64,000 bases of DNA, from NCBI GenBank assembly GCA_946800325.1, contig OX326957.1:17544591-17608590 (forward strand), given 5' to 3'. Below, one piece after another: positions 52,346 to 63,533 of this stretch. The DNA is from Luzula sylvatica. Taxonomy: Eukaryota > Streptophyta > Magnoliopsida > Poales > Juncaceae. The translations under genes and the position numbers were made by a program. The notes beneath the pieces were generated by a model, which did not search any database, was not told where the DNA came from, and saw nothing but the letters and a program-made list of their open reading frames with translations. Numbering within the stretch: position 1 is the stretch's first letter; every line of letters starts with the position of its first letter.

Positions 52346-52495
52346 GTTAACAAATATCACGTAATTAACTGTTAATTGATACATGTTAATTGTAAGTTAA
52401 TTAAGTTGTTAATTATCGCAATTAACAACTCTTGAGATTCCTATAAAAAATACTAGGATGAGATTGGAGACACCATATCAAACATTCTGTTAAAA

Positions 52496-52900
52496 CTAGC
52501 TTAATCCCCCGCGCAATTGCGCGGAACTTCATATTTTCTTTTTGCATGATTTTTATATAATTTATTTAAAATTTAAATAAAATTAGCGCGCGTGCGAATT
52601 GGCACGCGTGCGTTTGAATTAAATTAATCTAATCATGACATATTCGCAAATATAATAATGTCAATAGATGCATATGATTCATGAAATTAGTCTATCGCGA
52701 ATATTATTTTCTGATATAATTTGTTTAAATAACATTTGCACGGGTGTTTTTAAACTCAATTAATATAATCACGACATATTCGCATTAATAAGGGATCATG
52801 AAATAGTCGCAATGTGTCAGATGGATACAACGGTCACTGACAAATTTTAATGAAACATCGCATAAATTTAAACTTACAAAATTTCGTACGTATCCCTGCA
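52496..52900 (-). mobile_element. Helitron 3' end (copy 3)
   Basis: On the minus strand a 16-bp perfect palindrome hairpin (CCGCGCAATTGCGCGG, 52509-52524) is followed by CTAG (52499-52496) and host T. The adjacent GAACTTCATATT stretch matches the 3' part of copy 1. The 5' limit is unknown. Confidence 0.65.
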
Positions 52901-53608
52901 CAATTCACAAATTATTGATTGAAAAAGAACAGAAATAATCAAAATGTAAAAAGAAAAGAAAAAAATTTTGGGTGAAAACAAAAACTACTCCTCCACTTGT
53001 CAGCACCGGGTGGAGGGATAGCATTATACTTACTAATGATACTTACTAATAATTTCCACTAAAACGTCACTGATGTCGTATATTTGTTTGACTTGTATAT
53101 GGGTTATTATTTTTTCATTCTTTTTATCAAACACTTTTAAAATTTGCACTAAAACGTCGTCACTGATATCGTATTTTTGCTTGACTTTTGTCTATGGATT
53201 ATTATTTTTTTCATTTTTTCCCTAGTTTTGTAGACGCTTACCCTATTTATTTTAAATTCGTAAAAAGCCGAGTAAAAGTTGATGGGCCATGGCCGCCTAG
53301 ATCGAGCTGCAAGCACGAGCTTCATTTAAAACTTACATTTATGTTTTTTCTCAACTTTGTACGAGTGTTTCATACAAAGTACATGCAATCATGTGTACAA
53401 ATTTCAGATCCATGTGATGTGACTAAAATTTAGGAAGTTCGACAGTAATATTGAGAATTTATGATCAAGTGATCACCCATCAGGCCATCATCCACGAGCA
53501 ACTTGTTTGTACATCATAAATGCTGAGTTTAGATGATCCTAATCACCATATTTTAATTTTGGCATAATGGGGGGTTATTATGCAAAGTGCCGAGCCTAAA
53601 TAAATTAA
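52901..53608. other. 3' flank of MATE gene 3, nothing recognised
   Basis: A near-repeat of CACTAAAACGTC occurs at about 53057 and 53147. No credible gene. Confidence 0.55.
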
Positions 53609-56600
53609 TTAACGATCAAAATGCTCGTTCTCATTGTCCTTGTCAAGTAGGGGTTGTTTTTTGTCTTCCCATTTGTTCAGCCTTTTCTTAGCTTCCTCCA
53701 CCTAATTTTTCATCAAAAAAATGAAACATATCACATACTAATTTTATGGGTGTGATTGATTTGATATATATATATATAACATGATTTTGAAAACAGACCT
53801 ACTAAAATTAGTGGCCGTTAAAAAAAGGAAAATAAAAGGATGACAATTACCTCTCTCGTCCAATCAGTTCTGATGGTCACCCAGAGAAGGATCAGAGTTT
53901 GCATCAGAGTTCCTCCTATCATGCCACTCCAGATTCCCTTCCAAAAACAAAAAAAAAACACTAGAAGTTTAGATAATAATCATAATTTCTTAATTTATAA
54001 GGTATTTTCATTGAGGTGACATATGTGAATAAATAAAAAAAGAAAAAAGACATATGTGAATAAATAATAAACCTTTGCGCCTAAACCGAATTTGAATCCG
54101 AGAAGAGCCCCGAGCGGAACACCGACGACGTAATAACATCCCACATTTACATACGCAACAAATTTTTGCCATCCACAACCTACCGCCACTCCTTTTTCCC
54201 TCGAAATATTAGCAAAAATATTAGAAAAATATATGATTTTCCTACGTATGAATTATATTGGTGATTTACCAGATAATACAGGTTGAATGCCGTTCAGAAC
54301 GAGAGTGATACAGAGTAATGGACACAGATCGGATACAGCACGAGAAACCGCCTCTCCCTCGGTAAAAATGTAACTAATATGGTCTCTAGAACACAAGATA
54401 ATAAAAGAAATTATGGTCGATATTGCAAATGACACCGTCGTCACAATGACTACTGAGAATGCTGCTGATTTAGGGTTTCCTGCACCTAGCTCGTTACCGA
54501 CCCTTACGCTGCACAAAATTATAATAATTAGTTATATATAAGAGAATAGAGAACAAAGAGAGAATACGGTAACCTCGCAGCAGCGTTGAAACCAACGGCA
54601 ATCATGAAAACCCAGCCTGATATTGTCAAGCTGCATCAAAATGGATAATCAAATCAACATCAAATTGGTCGTAAATTATTTTTCGAATGGTAGCTTTAGC
54701 GCGTGGCCATCGTCACAGCCTGATTTGTTCATTGTGATGAATGAGTGCAACGCATGAAACTCGTTACAGAATAATCGGACTTGGTCACGTAGGATCGATG
54801 ATTGAAATTTACCATATCTATTATCCTATTTCTTTCAAGGTAGCATTTCAACAAAAATTACAAAAGAGTATGTCTTGTGGTCGTTTAAACACCAGTGGTT
54901 AACTTTTGGGTCACTATTATCTTATTTTATTTTCTATTTTTTTTTTGAAGTGAAGCCTACTACATGAAATATAATTATTATTGATTTTATTTTTTTATTT
55001 ATGATATTAATGAAACTTGAACCCTTGATTTTTGATGTCTTGTGCTAAACAATTTATCATTAGAACAAGAGACCATTGGTACTATTATCCTATTTTTGTT
55101 TTTAGTATTTTGTATTGTTAACTTGTTCTTACTTTTTATTAGATGTTACTTCACTCCCTTTCATTATTGCAGAAGCCTCGATTAATCACGACTAGTTTCA
55201 AGTCAGTAGTTTACCGATCCAACTAGTTAATCTATTATTCAAGTCGGTCAACCTGACTTGGGCGATAATAAATGTCTCATAGCATATGGGTATATATTAA
55301 ATAGGTATATGTTAATGAGTCTGTGATCTAATTAATTGAGGGTAGATATAAATATAAAAAAGCATGTGGTCTGAGAGTGTTGAGTTGAAATTTTATTAAC
55401 ATCACGGATGGATAACTTATGAGATTTCTCCATTTATATATTAAATAGGTATATGTTAATGAGTCTATGATCTTATTTATTTGGTTTACTATAATTGTCA
55501 ACCTAATTGAGATAATTTAGAAGGGGCACACTTAATTTTCCTTCTCCCTATATAAAACAACATTTTTTTGACCTATCAGGACTCTTGTTAGGCGGACATT
55601 CCTAAAATTACTTTTTGGAAAATGTTGGACATTTCCCCACTTTCTTTCAATAAATCTTGATGACGTGGATATGATTTAACACCTTGAGATTTAATATTTT
55701 AATTCATGGTTTAACATCTTATTTGGATGTTCAATCATAAATAAATTAAGATGATCAAATCATAAATTAAGATGTTAAATCATGTATTTATGTGTTGATT
55801 TTTAAATTATTAAATCATATTCACGTCATCAAGATTCTTAAGGAAGAATATTAGAGGATGTACATCACTACTCTTACTTTTTACCTAATATATATCTTAC
55901 GGATCCCCAGACATATAGGGATCAGATCAGATTAGGTTTTCCTAATTACATGTGTATGCATGCACATATGTACTTAAAAATGATATAAGATGCTACCTAC
56001 CATACACTAAGCGAGTCGAGCGACAATTCAGGGTTTTCGAGAAGGCCGGTTATAAGCACCAAGACCTGAAAATACCACGTCTCCAAACAAAGCATCACTG
56101 CAGAGGCCGCAGACAACTTTAAAAACTCGGACAAGCCAGTAAAGGCCTGCCAACTGAAACCCGTCCATGTGTACTCGCATTTGCGGCTCGTGACGATATA
56201 CCCAAATTGTGCCATCACTACGATCCACCAGCTGAGGCTCAAAGCCAACGAGGCCCCTATAAGGCCTAGATCGAGCTTGTACACAACTAACCAGCTTATT
56301 AGCACGTGCAACCCCGAAGTTCCGGCAGAGATATATGCGCTCGGAGCCATGATGCTCTGAGATTGCATGAATTTCTGAATCGGGAAGTTGAGTGCATAAG
56401 CGAATATTTGGGGGATGAGACCGTACACGAAAATCGAGGCTGCTTTGGCGATCTCAGGAGATTCCCCCAGGAGAATTAGGATCGGTCTCGAGAAAACATA
56501 GACTATTGCAAGAGGTATGCCTGTGGCAGTTAGGATGACTGCGGATCGTTGGAGGTATATACCCAACATGTCATACTTGCGTGCACCATATGCCTGTCCA

Positions 56601-57384
56601 CATAGCGTCTCGACAGCACTGCCCATTCCTAGCTGCCACGCAATTATGCAAATATGCGTTAATTACGGCGAAATAGTAACATATAGGTTCATTTTATGGT
56701 ATGACTTTTTAAAATGATGTTTTGAATATTGTAATTAAATTAGATGTTCTATTATTTTGTCAATGAAATTAATTTTCTGAATCTTATTTAGATATTTGTA
56801 TTAATTATTAAAATAGAGGATTGAAAAATATCCAAATTACTGCTTTTAATTTGTATACAAATTGAAAAAAAAAATCCAATAAAAAAATAATCCATATATA
56901 TTTAGTTAATCCTAGAAATTTGATTATATGGAAAACAGATATAACATATTTAAAATTCCATAGGAATCTTAAGTTCTTATCAATTCAAAATTTAAGGTTT
57001 TTGATATAGCCTAAGTTGTTTATTGGCTCATTGAAGCCTAAAAATCAACCCAAAATGCTTAGAATGTGATGATGATGTCCTTCTAAAATTAATATTTATG
57101 TCACAAATAATTACCATGAGGCCGTAGGCAAAGGTTTGGATGCCGGTATTACCAAGATTAGCAGCGGCGAATTCCAAGTTTCCGAGGTGTCCCGAAAAAA
57201 TGCGAGTCGTCACGGACATAAGATAGTTTATCATGTACACTAATACAGCCGGTGCCGCCAATTTTATCAGCGTCCTCGTCTCTACTAGCGTTGCTTGCCA
57301 AGCACGTCTACCTAAGGGAACCGATGTGTTTGTGAGTATGCTCTCGAGCTCGTTGTTTCCTCCATGTCCAGAATGGCCTGCCAT
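53609..57384 (-). CDS. DTX40-like: MATE efflux transporter, DTX40-like (gene 3)
   Basis: Seven coding exons on the minus strand: 57384-57115, 56632-56001, 54630-54574, 54508-54270, 54191-54073, 53937-53851 and 53701-53609. They join in frame with GT-AG introns to 498 residues. The start is the first ATG (MAGHSGHGG); the frame extends upstream only through non-ATG codons. Signatures: [16 protein letters not shown] (42-57), [17 protein letters not shown] (91-107), FPIQKF (173-178), [11 protein letters not shown] (320-330) and GCGWQ (404-408). It has [10 protein letters not shown] where the other two have [10 protein letters not shown], and GNELGAG instead of SNELGAG. Predicted to be an ion-coupled exporter of organic solutes in plasma membrane or tonoplast. 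Intron 2 (1370 bp) has taken up a MITE. A TATA candidate lies about 100 bp upstream. Confidence 0.95.
55610..55870. mobile_element. MITE in intron 2 of MATE gene 3
   Basis: The inverted motif AATCTTGATGACGTGGATAT (near 55646) recurs as its complement near 55810-55830, within weaker outer similarity. AT-rich interior with short TTAAGATG repeats. TSD not resolved. Confidence 0.65.
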
Positions 57385-57479
57385 GGAGGTTGACAATTTG
57401 GAGAAATTAGTCAACTGTATGCTTGAAGGTGAGTTCTGAGAGGGAGATAATTTATTAGTTGGAGAAAGAGATTTTATCT

Positions 57480-57490
57480 TAATTTATAGT
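57480..57490 (-). promoter_or_regulatory. Candidate TATA box of MATE gene 3
   Basis: The minus strand reads ACTATAAATTAAG about 100 bp upstream of the start codon, a close match to the plant TATA consensus. Confidence 0.5.
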
Positions 57491-57636
57491 ATAACAATTT
57501 ATCTTTGTATGAAAATTGAGTAAAATACACCCAAATAGTTCCACGATTTATATAGTAATGCAGGGACTAGGCATTTCATTGGCTCGTGATATATTATGAG
57601 AAAATATATGGAGCCCCCATAATTCATTAAAGCATT

Positions 57637-57766
57637 ATTGATGCGTCAATCGAGAATATTTAATTAAATTGATTAATTTTTTTAATTGAATCAATTAAAC
57701 TAAACATTAATTTGAGAGTTAATCAATCTAATCAACACCTTAAAATCGTCTCGATTGACGCATGAA
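57637..57766. mobile_element. MITE upstream of MATE gene 3
   Basis: Perfect inverted core ATGCGTCAATCGAGA / TCTCGATTGACGCAT around an AATTGATT-rich centre. Same family as the relic at 12411-12512. Weaker symmetry extends about 40 bp outward on each side. Confidence 0.75.
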
Positions 57767-57769
57767 AGC

Positions 57770-58034
57770 TGAGGTTGTGGGCGTCATATCAAACCGCATA
57801 TATTATTGGCTTCATCCCGTTGGTATCATTCGTTTGATAACGAGAAGTGAAGAATAATTGCTTGAGGAGTCCAAATTCATATGTCCAAGCACAAGAGAGT
57901 TTCTTTTTGAAGGTAACATGTCAAAAGCCTGATACATATTTCATTAAATAAATAAAAATAAATTACACAAAAAATTGAAAGAAATTAAAAAGTAAACCAA
58001 ACAAATAACAAAACGGAAGAAAAAAAAAAAATAA
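57770..58034. other. Intergenic DNA, nothing recognised
   Basis: AT- and A-rich. No gene, RNA or repeat boundary seen. Confidence 0.6.
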
Positions 58035-58515
58035 GATTTATGTGTTGTGCGGTTACTTAAAAAAATGAACCGTATCCGTATCAGATACGATTACGGTACC
58101 GATACGGTACATATACGTATCTGATACGTCACAGGCGTATCGGACTATTTTAATATAAAAAACTGAACTGATACGGCACGATACGTTTCTGATACGCCTG
58201 GATACGATTTCGATATGGCCGGCCCATTAATTTTGTTTTTTGGCCCAACATTAAATTGCCCAATATTTTTACTACTCAATAGTCTTCTTTTACATAACAT
58301 ATTTTCTATTTTTTTTATTCGTAAAATATTCGAATAAATAATATATCATCTCGATTTTTCTTAATAATTTACTTAAATATCTATTTAATTATATTAAAAA
58401 AATATTAAATAATACATATATATATATATAACGTATCATATCCTATATTTTTTTTTAAATTGCCGTATCGACGTATCCGTATCGTATCGGATACGATATT
58501 CGTATCCGTATCCTT
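58035..58515. mobile_element. Decayed hAT relic rich in GTATCCG
   Basis: It opens with GTGTTGTGCGGTTAC (compare the left end at 18677) and ends in CGTATCCGTATCC directly against the next element. Interior AT-rich. TSD lost. Confidence 0.5.
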
Positions 58516-58516
58516 T

Positions 58517-59170
58517 AGGGATGTAAACGGTTCAGATATTATCCGAACCGACCCGAACCGAATCCGCCTAAATATCCGGATCCGAATAAAAGTATCCGGA
58601 TCCGAACGGATCCGAATTCGACCCGGATCCGTTTTTCCGGATCCGGATCCGAATTCGGTTTTGATAATAGGGATCGGATCCGGATCCGAATCCGGATATT
58701 ATCCGGATCCGAATAACAGTATAAAACGGATATCCGTTTTTGAAAATTTATTATGTTTTTAAATAACTATGGTCTTATAAACCCAATATAAGTTTATGTT
58801 TGCATGATTTATAATTAATAAACCAAGTCCATTCTAAAAGAAAATGAATCTTTCGTGTATGTTTTTCCAAATCCCAAAATATTTGACAAATACTTGATTT
58901 TGTTACGTAAAATTATAATGTCCTTTTATGTATTATTTAAGTATTATTTTGATATTGTTTGAGATTCGTTGGTAAAATAGATAGTCATGTTACATACAAA
59001 ATATCCGTCTGAACTATCCGAATAATATCCAGATTCATATCCGTATCCGAGATATCCGAACCGAATCCGTATCCGTTTAATATCCGAACCGTATCCGGAT
59101 CCGGGAATATCCGTATCCGTATCCGTATCCGAAAAAAAATACGGATCCGGATCTGGTATGACCACTATCC
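58517..59170. mobile_element. Right-truncated copy of the TAGGGATGTAAA hAT
   Basis: The left end TAGGGATGTAAACGGTTC and subterminal CGGATCCG repeats match 35745-36866. The right side follows that element to GGTATGACCACTATCCG, then stops about 30 bp short of the expected terminus. Confidence 0.8.
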
Positions 59171-60005
59171 GTAGCAGACGCAGAGCTCTAGAGCTTGCAA
59201 TGCTCTTAATCTTCGAGCATAGTTTAGGATAGCTAATACAATTCCGAATTACTTACCACAGGAATCTAATTATTGTAAATAACATTATTTTTTTTAATTA
59301 AATCTTAATGGGCACTTTCCCGTCACTTCAAAAAGAAAAAAAGAAGTAAATTGTATCGTGCATGGGTGTGTATAGTTAGTCCATCACTTCAGAATAACTC
59401 GACTCTTGGATAAATGGGGGTTTTAGGAAAGGGTTTGCTATGGTGTCCCCAAACCCAAAAAAATATCTTTGATGGCGTGGCAAGAGAGCAGGGCAGGTCC
59501 TAGATCTTCGAGGACCCGAGACGTATCTGAAATAGACCCCTCAAATATAACATAATATTGAAATTATTCATCCAACAATTTAAATATTATCGTTATATGA
59601 AATAGTCCGCTTAAGTATTTTCGTTACAACACTTTGAAAAATTGTAACTATTGACTTGATATAACAAAATATCAAAACATGAAAATAAAAATAAAAACAA
59701 AATAAAAAATAGCATACATTCAAATGATTTGGAACTGCAATATGTAGATTTTTATTGTATAATTCATTGAAGTCCATGAAAAATATTATTATCCTCTTTA
59801 TATCTTATTATATCTTATGTATAATTCTAAAGAAATCCTTGTTTCCATAAAAGGCACATCATCAAGTTAATATGGATAATTTGATTTTGATCAAAATATC
59901 CAAATTAGTTGGTTCTTCATTTGAACATGGTCCACACAAACTAACTAATGTGAAAGTTACATGAACATTGATCCATTGTGGACCAAGTTCATTCAAATTT
60001 TTGTC
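59171..60005. other. Intergenic DNA with one orphan hAT-type end
   Basis: CAGGGCAGGTCCTAG at 59489 resembles the ends of the 16112-type hAT. No partner end was found. Otherwise AT-rich and non-coding. Confidence 0.45.
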
Positions 60006-60720
60006 TCAATTAAATATGGAAAATTTAAAAAAAAAAAATACTAAATTTTTTGGATGTTTTAAAAAAAACCCCAAAATTTACAAAAATAGTAATTAAAACG
60101 AATTTTTTTTTTATTTTAAAAAAATCCTAAATTTTTGTAGAATATAATAATTAAAAAAAATGCACATGCTATATTTATATAATTTTAATATTTCATACAT
60201 TATATTTTGACTTTTATATTTTTTCCTGAAAAACTAACATAAAATAATAATAAAATAACCAACAATATTAAAAGAACACCTTGCAAATATTTAAAAAAAT
60301 AAAATATCATGAAAGGAGATTGAAAATAAAAACTAGATGTTTAAACATATATTTTTCTATTAATATATTTTCAACGTATTTATTAATTGTTGTTTATTTT
60401 ATTATTATCTGATATTAGTTTTTCATGAATAATAAATGAAATATTAAAATTATATAAACACAATATGTAATAATTTTATTTTTTTTAAATCACATGTTAA
60501 GAAATGTTTATGAATTTTCTTAAAATTAATAAAAAATAACAAAACTATTTTTGTAATTATTACATATAAAAATAGAAGGTTATTTTAGTCAAAAAAAAAT
60601 TAATATCATCCATAAGGGGTATTTAGAAATAAAAATTTGGTAGAGATATTTTTTGGAGTTTACAAAAAGATAGGAGCTTTTTACAATATCCAAAAAATTT
60701 AGAGGATTAAAAATATACCA
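60006..60720. repeat. Long inverted-repeat (fold-back) element, about 0.7 kb
   Basis: The outer motif CTAAATTTTTTGGATGTT (60042) pairs with its complement near 60695-60712. Inner ATATAATTTTAATATTTCAT (60176) pairs with ATGAAATATTAAAATTATAT near 60440. Extremely AT-rich and non-coding. Boundaries approximate. Confidence 0.55.
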
Positions 60721-60799
60721 AAACACATATGTGTAAATAATCAGTCAAAAAAACGTAGAATTCAATTACATATTAGGAGAAATAAATCATGACAGATCG

Positions 60800-60835
60800 A
60801 AGACTCCCGCACAATTACGCGAGAAAAAAACTAGT
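60800..60835 (+). mobile_element. Helitron 3' terminus (copy 4)
   Basis: An imperfect hairpin CTCCCGCACAATTACGCGAG (60805-60824) precedes CTAG (60832-60835) and host T. The 5' extent is unknown; the fold-back element to the left may lie within it. Confidence 0.45.
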
Positions 60836-61590
60836 TCGTCATTAAAACTTCCTCATAATGTTACTTCACAAAAAAAAATCTTGATTTCTCAATACCACTG
60901 AAAAAGATGAATCTTTTTCAATACCCGGTCCGACTCAAGATGAATCTTTTTTTTGTGTAAGTCGTGGAATTGTGCAATTTAGCACTTAATCATGGAATTC
61001 GAAGCAATGTAACTTTATTGGATTTATTCGTTGAAATTGAGTTAACTCGCCTTCCCAGAACGATCAGTTATGGAATTTTATCGAGTGTAAGTCATGGAAT
61101 TTTAGTCAGCATGATTGGTTCGAATTGCTAAATTGCTAATCATAAGTTATGGAATTTCCGCCAGAATTGTATTCATTTGAATTATTAGGTATAAATCAAG
61201 GAATTTTAGTCAGCATGATTGGTTCGAATTGTTAATTATACATTCATTCGAATTAGTAACCGTAAGCCATTCTAATTTTTATTCAACACGATTAGTTAAA
61301 AGAATTGAATGAAATTTACATCTCAGACTTGCTAATTGCTAATTGCTTCGAATTGCATGGTTCAATTAGGTATAAATTATTGCTAGTTTGGTCATTTCAG
61401 TTAAAGAATTGCTAATTACGATTACAGAATTGCTTGTTCAGTTAAAGAATTGCTAATTACGATTACAGAATTGCTAATTGCTATGCCCCACCGATTGCCG
61501 CACGAACCAACGCTCCACTTAAATTGTGAAATATATTGTGAAATATATTACAAGGGAAAATATATTTTGTCTCCCAAATTCATCCCAATC
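60836..61590. repeat. Degenerate short repeats of GAATTGCTAATT type
   Basis: TCAGCATGATTGGTTCGAAT recurs at about 61107 and 61214. TTAAAGAATTGCTAATTACG recurs at about 61402 and 61441. No gene. Confidence 0.6.
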
Positions 61591-61591
61591 T

Positions 61592-61801
61592 CTTTGACGA
61601 GGTGACAAAATGAATTGATTAACACTTTAATCAAGGGTTAATTGACACGTTTAACTTACAAATCAATTCATTTTAATATATTAATATTAGTATATGTTAA
61701 TTGACATGTCAATTTAATTAAACGATCAATTAACCCGTTAATTCATTCAATTAAGAATACTAATCAATTCAACTAAACGCACTTTGTCATCTCATCAAAG
61801 T
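61592..61801. mobile_element. MITE with TTTGACGAGGTGACAAA ends
   Basis: About 210 bp. TTTGACGAGGTGACAAAATG pairs with the inverse of TTTGATGAGATGACAAAGTG. AATTGATT/AATCAATT-rich centre. TSD not resolved. Confidence 0.7.
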
Positions 61802-61875
61802 GTTTGAGTGAGTTATTGGGACTGCATATATAACCCATTATTAAAAAAAACATGCAATCACCTATTTCACTCATG

Positions 61876-63525
61876 TAGTGTAGTGCCAAAACCCGTAAGG
61901 GTCCCGCCCGACCCGACCCGCCCGGGATTTTGACCCGCCCGACCCGCCCGTTTGGCAAACGGGTTGAAACCCGACGGGTCAACGGGTACGGGTCCAAGGG
62001 CGGGTTTCAACCAATGGTTACCACTAAACCCGTGTAAACCCGCCCGTTTGGCAAACCCGTCACTGTGCAACCCGCCCGTGCACCCGCCCGACCCGTTACT
62101 GTTCAATGTTCACTATTCACTATTTACTGTTCACTATTCACTATTTAACGCTCCAAAACACTGTATAACGCTCCAATTTTTACCCCTATAAAATCCCCCA
62201 ACCTCCAATTCATTAATTCACACAACCAACTATCAATCTCTCATATTCTCTACACTCAAACTCTCATATTCTTATTTTAAAGCTCTAAATATTTTTTTAT
62301 ATTTTATTTAAATTCGTTTATATAAAAAAAATCCAAAAAAAATAGTTATATTAGTTATTTAGTTATATTTAGTTGTTGGAGGTATCCTAAAAAAATCTCA
62401 AAAATTCGACATCGCTTGGAAAAATTTGAGGTATGAAGGTCCAATCTTATTATTTATTTTTCTTAATATAATTTTATTTTTGGATTTTTATAGATTTTTT
62501 TTATTCGGATTTTTATTTATTAGGAGAGAAATAGTTATATGCTTACATTTTGTAATTAAAAAATGTTAACTAAAATTGTTTGTATAACTTTTTTGGAATA
62601 ATATTTTTTGTAGTGAAAAATGGCATCTCCATCTAACAACAACCCTCAAAACACGTTTGATTCAAACAACGAAGAATTTGGACGACGATTAAGCGATGCT
62701 ATTTTCGGTGATACAAGCAATTATCCACAAAATCCCAATTATCCTACACCTACTTATCCCAATTTTCCTCCCCCTAATTATCCACAAAATCCCAATTTTC
62801 CTCCCCCTAATTATCCACAAAATCCCAATTTCCCTCCTCAAAATTATCCACATAATCCCAATTTCCTTCCTTCATATTTTCAACCATCACCACAATTTGC
62901 ACAAGACCTTAATGTTTATCCTCAATCATCTCCGCATAACTATTCAAGTGGAACGGGTGGTTCTAGCACAACCGTTCATGCCACCACTTCCGAGGACGTC
63001 GAAATTCAAGTAGAAACGGAGGTCGACCCGGCGGTGCCGACGGCTTCTAAGAAAAGAAAGAAAGCAAAATACACCAAGCCATTTTGGCGTTTCTTCGAGA
63101 TGACACTCGATGATGAAGGAAATTGTGTAAGCGCAAGGTGTAAGGTACGCAATTGTAAAGCCGAATATTTGTATACTAGCGCAAATGGTACCAACTCATT
63201 TAGTAGACATGCCGACAAACATATTAAGACCAACTTATTTTTTTCAATTTTTTTTTAATTTTTTTTCAATTTTTTTCAAATTTTTTTTTTTTTAAAAAAA
63301 TCACTATTCACGCCGGGACCCGCCCGCCCGTCGACCCGCCCGTCCCGCCCGGGACCCGTCTCGCCCGCCGGGTCTAAGGGCGGGTTTTCCCCATCCCTCC
63401 AAACCCACCCGCCCAAACCCGCACCCGTCACACCCGCCAAACCCGCCGACCCGCACCCGTCTAGACCCGCACCCGCCACACCCGTTTGGGCTCGGGACCC
63501 GACCCGCACCCGTGGCAACACACTA
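61876..63525 (+). mobile_element. hAT element, internally deleted, with transposase N-terminus
   Basis: 1650 bp. Ends TAGTGTAGTGCCA and the inverse of TAGTGTGTTGCCA, with an exact 8-bp TSD CACTCATG (61868-61875, 63526-63533). Dense CCCGCCCGACCC-type repeats lie near both ends. A leader with CACTATTCACTATTTACTG repeats (62110-62150) is followed by a possible intron (donor GAG|GTATGAAG near 62430) and a transposase frame that stops just after its zinc finger. Confidence 0.93.
62620..63258 (+). pseudogene. Truncated hAT transposase (BED zinc-finger part only)
   Basis: The 212-codon frame starts at ATG 62620. Residues 38-80 are repeats of NYPQNPNFPP, 144-150 a basic KKRKKAK likely nuclear signal, and 154-201 a BED-type zinc finger (PFWRFFEM; Cys174, Cys179, His197, His201; GTNSFSRHADKH), the DNA-binding N-terminus of hAT transposases. 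After residue 205 the frame enters a T-rich tract and stops. The RNase H-like catalytic and hATC dimerisation domains, normally several hundred residues, are absent. If expressed it could only bind DNA. Confidence 0.88.
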
Positions 63526-63533
63526 CACTCATG

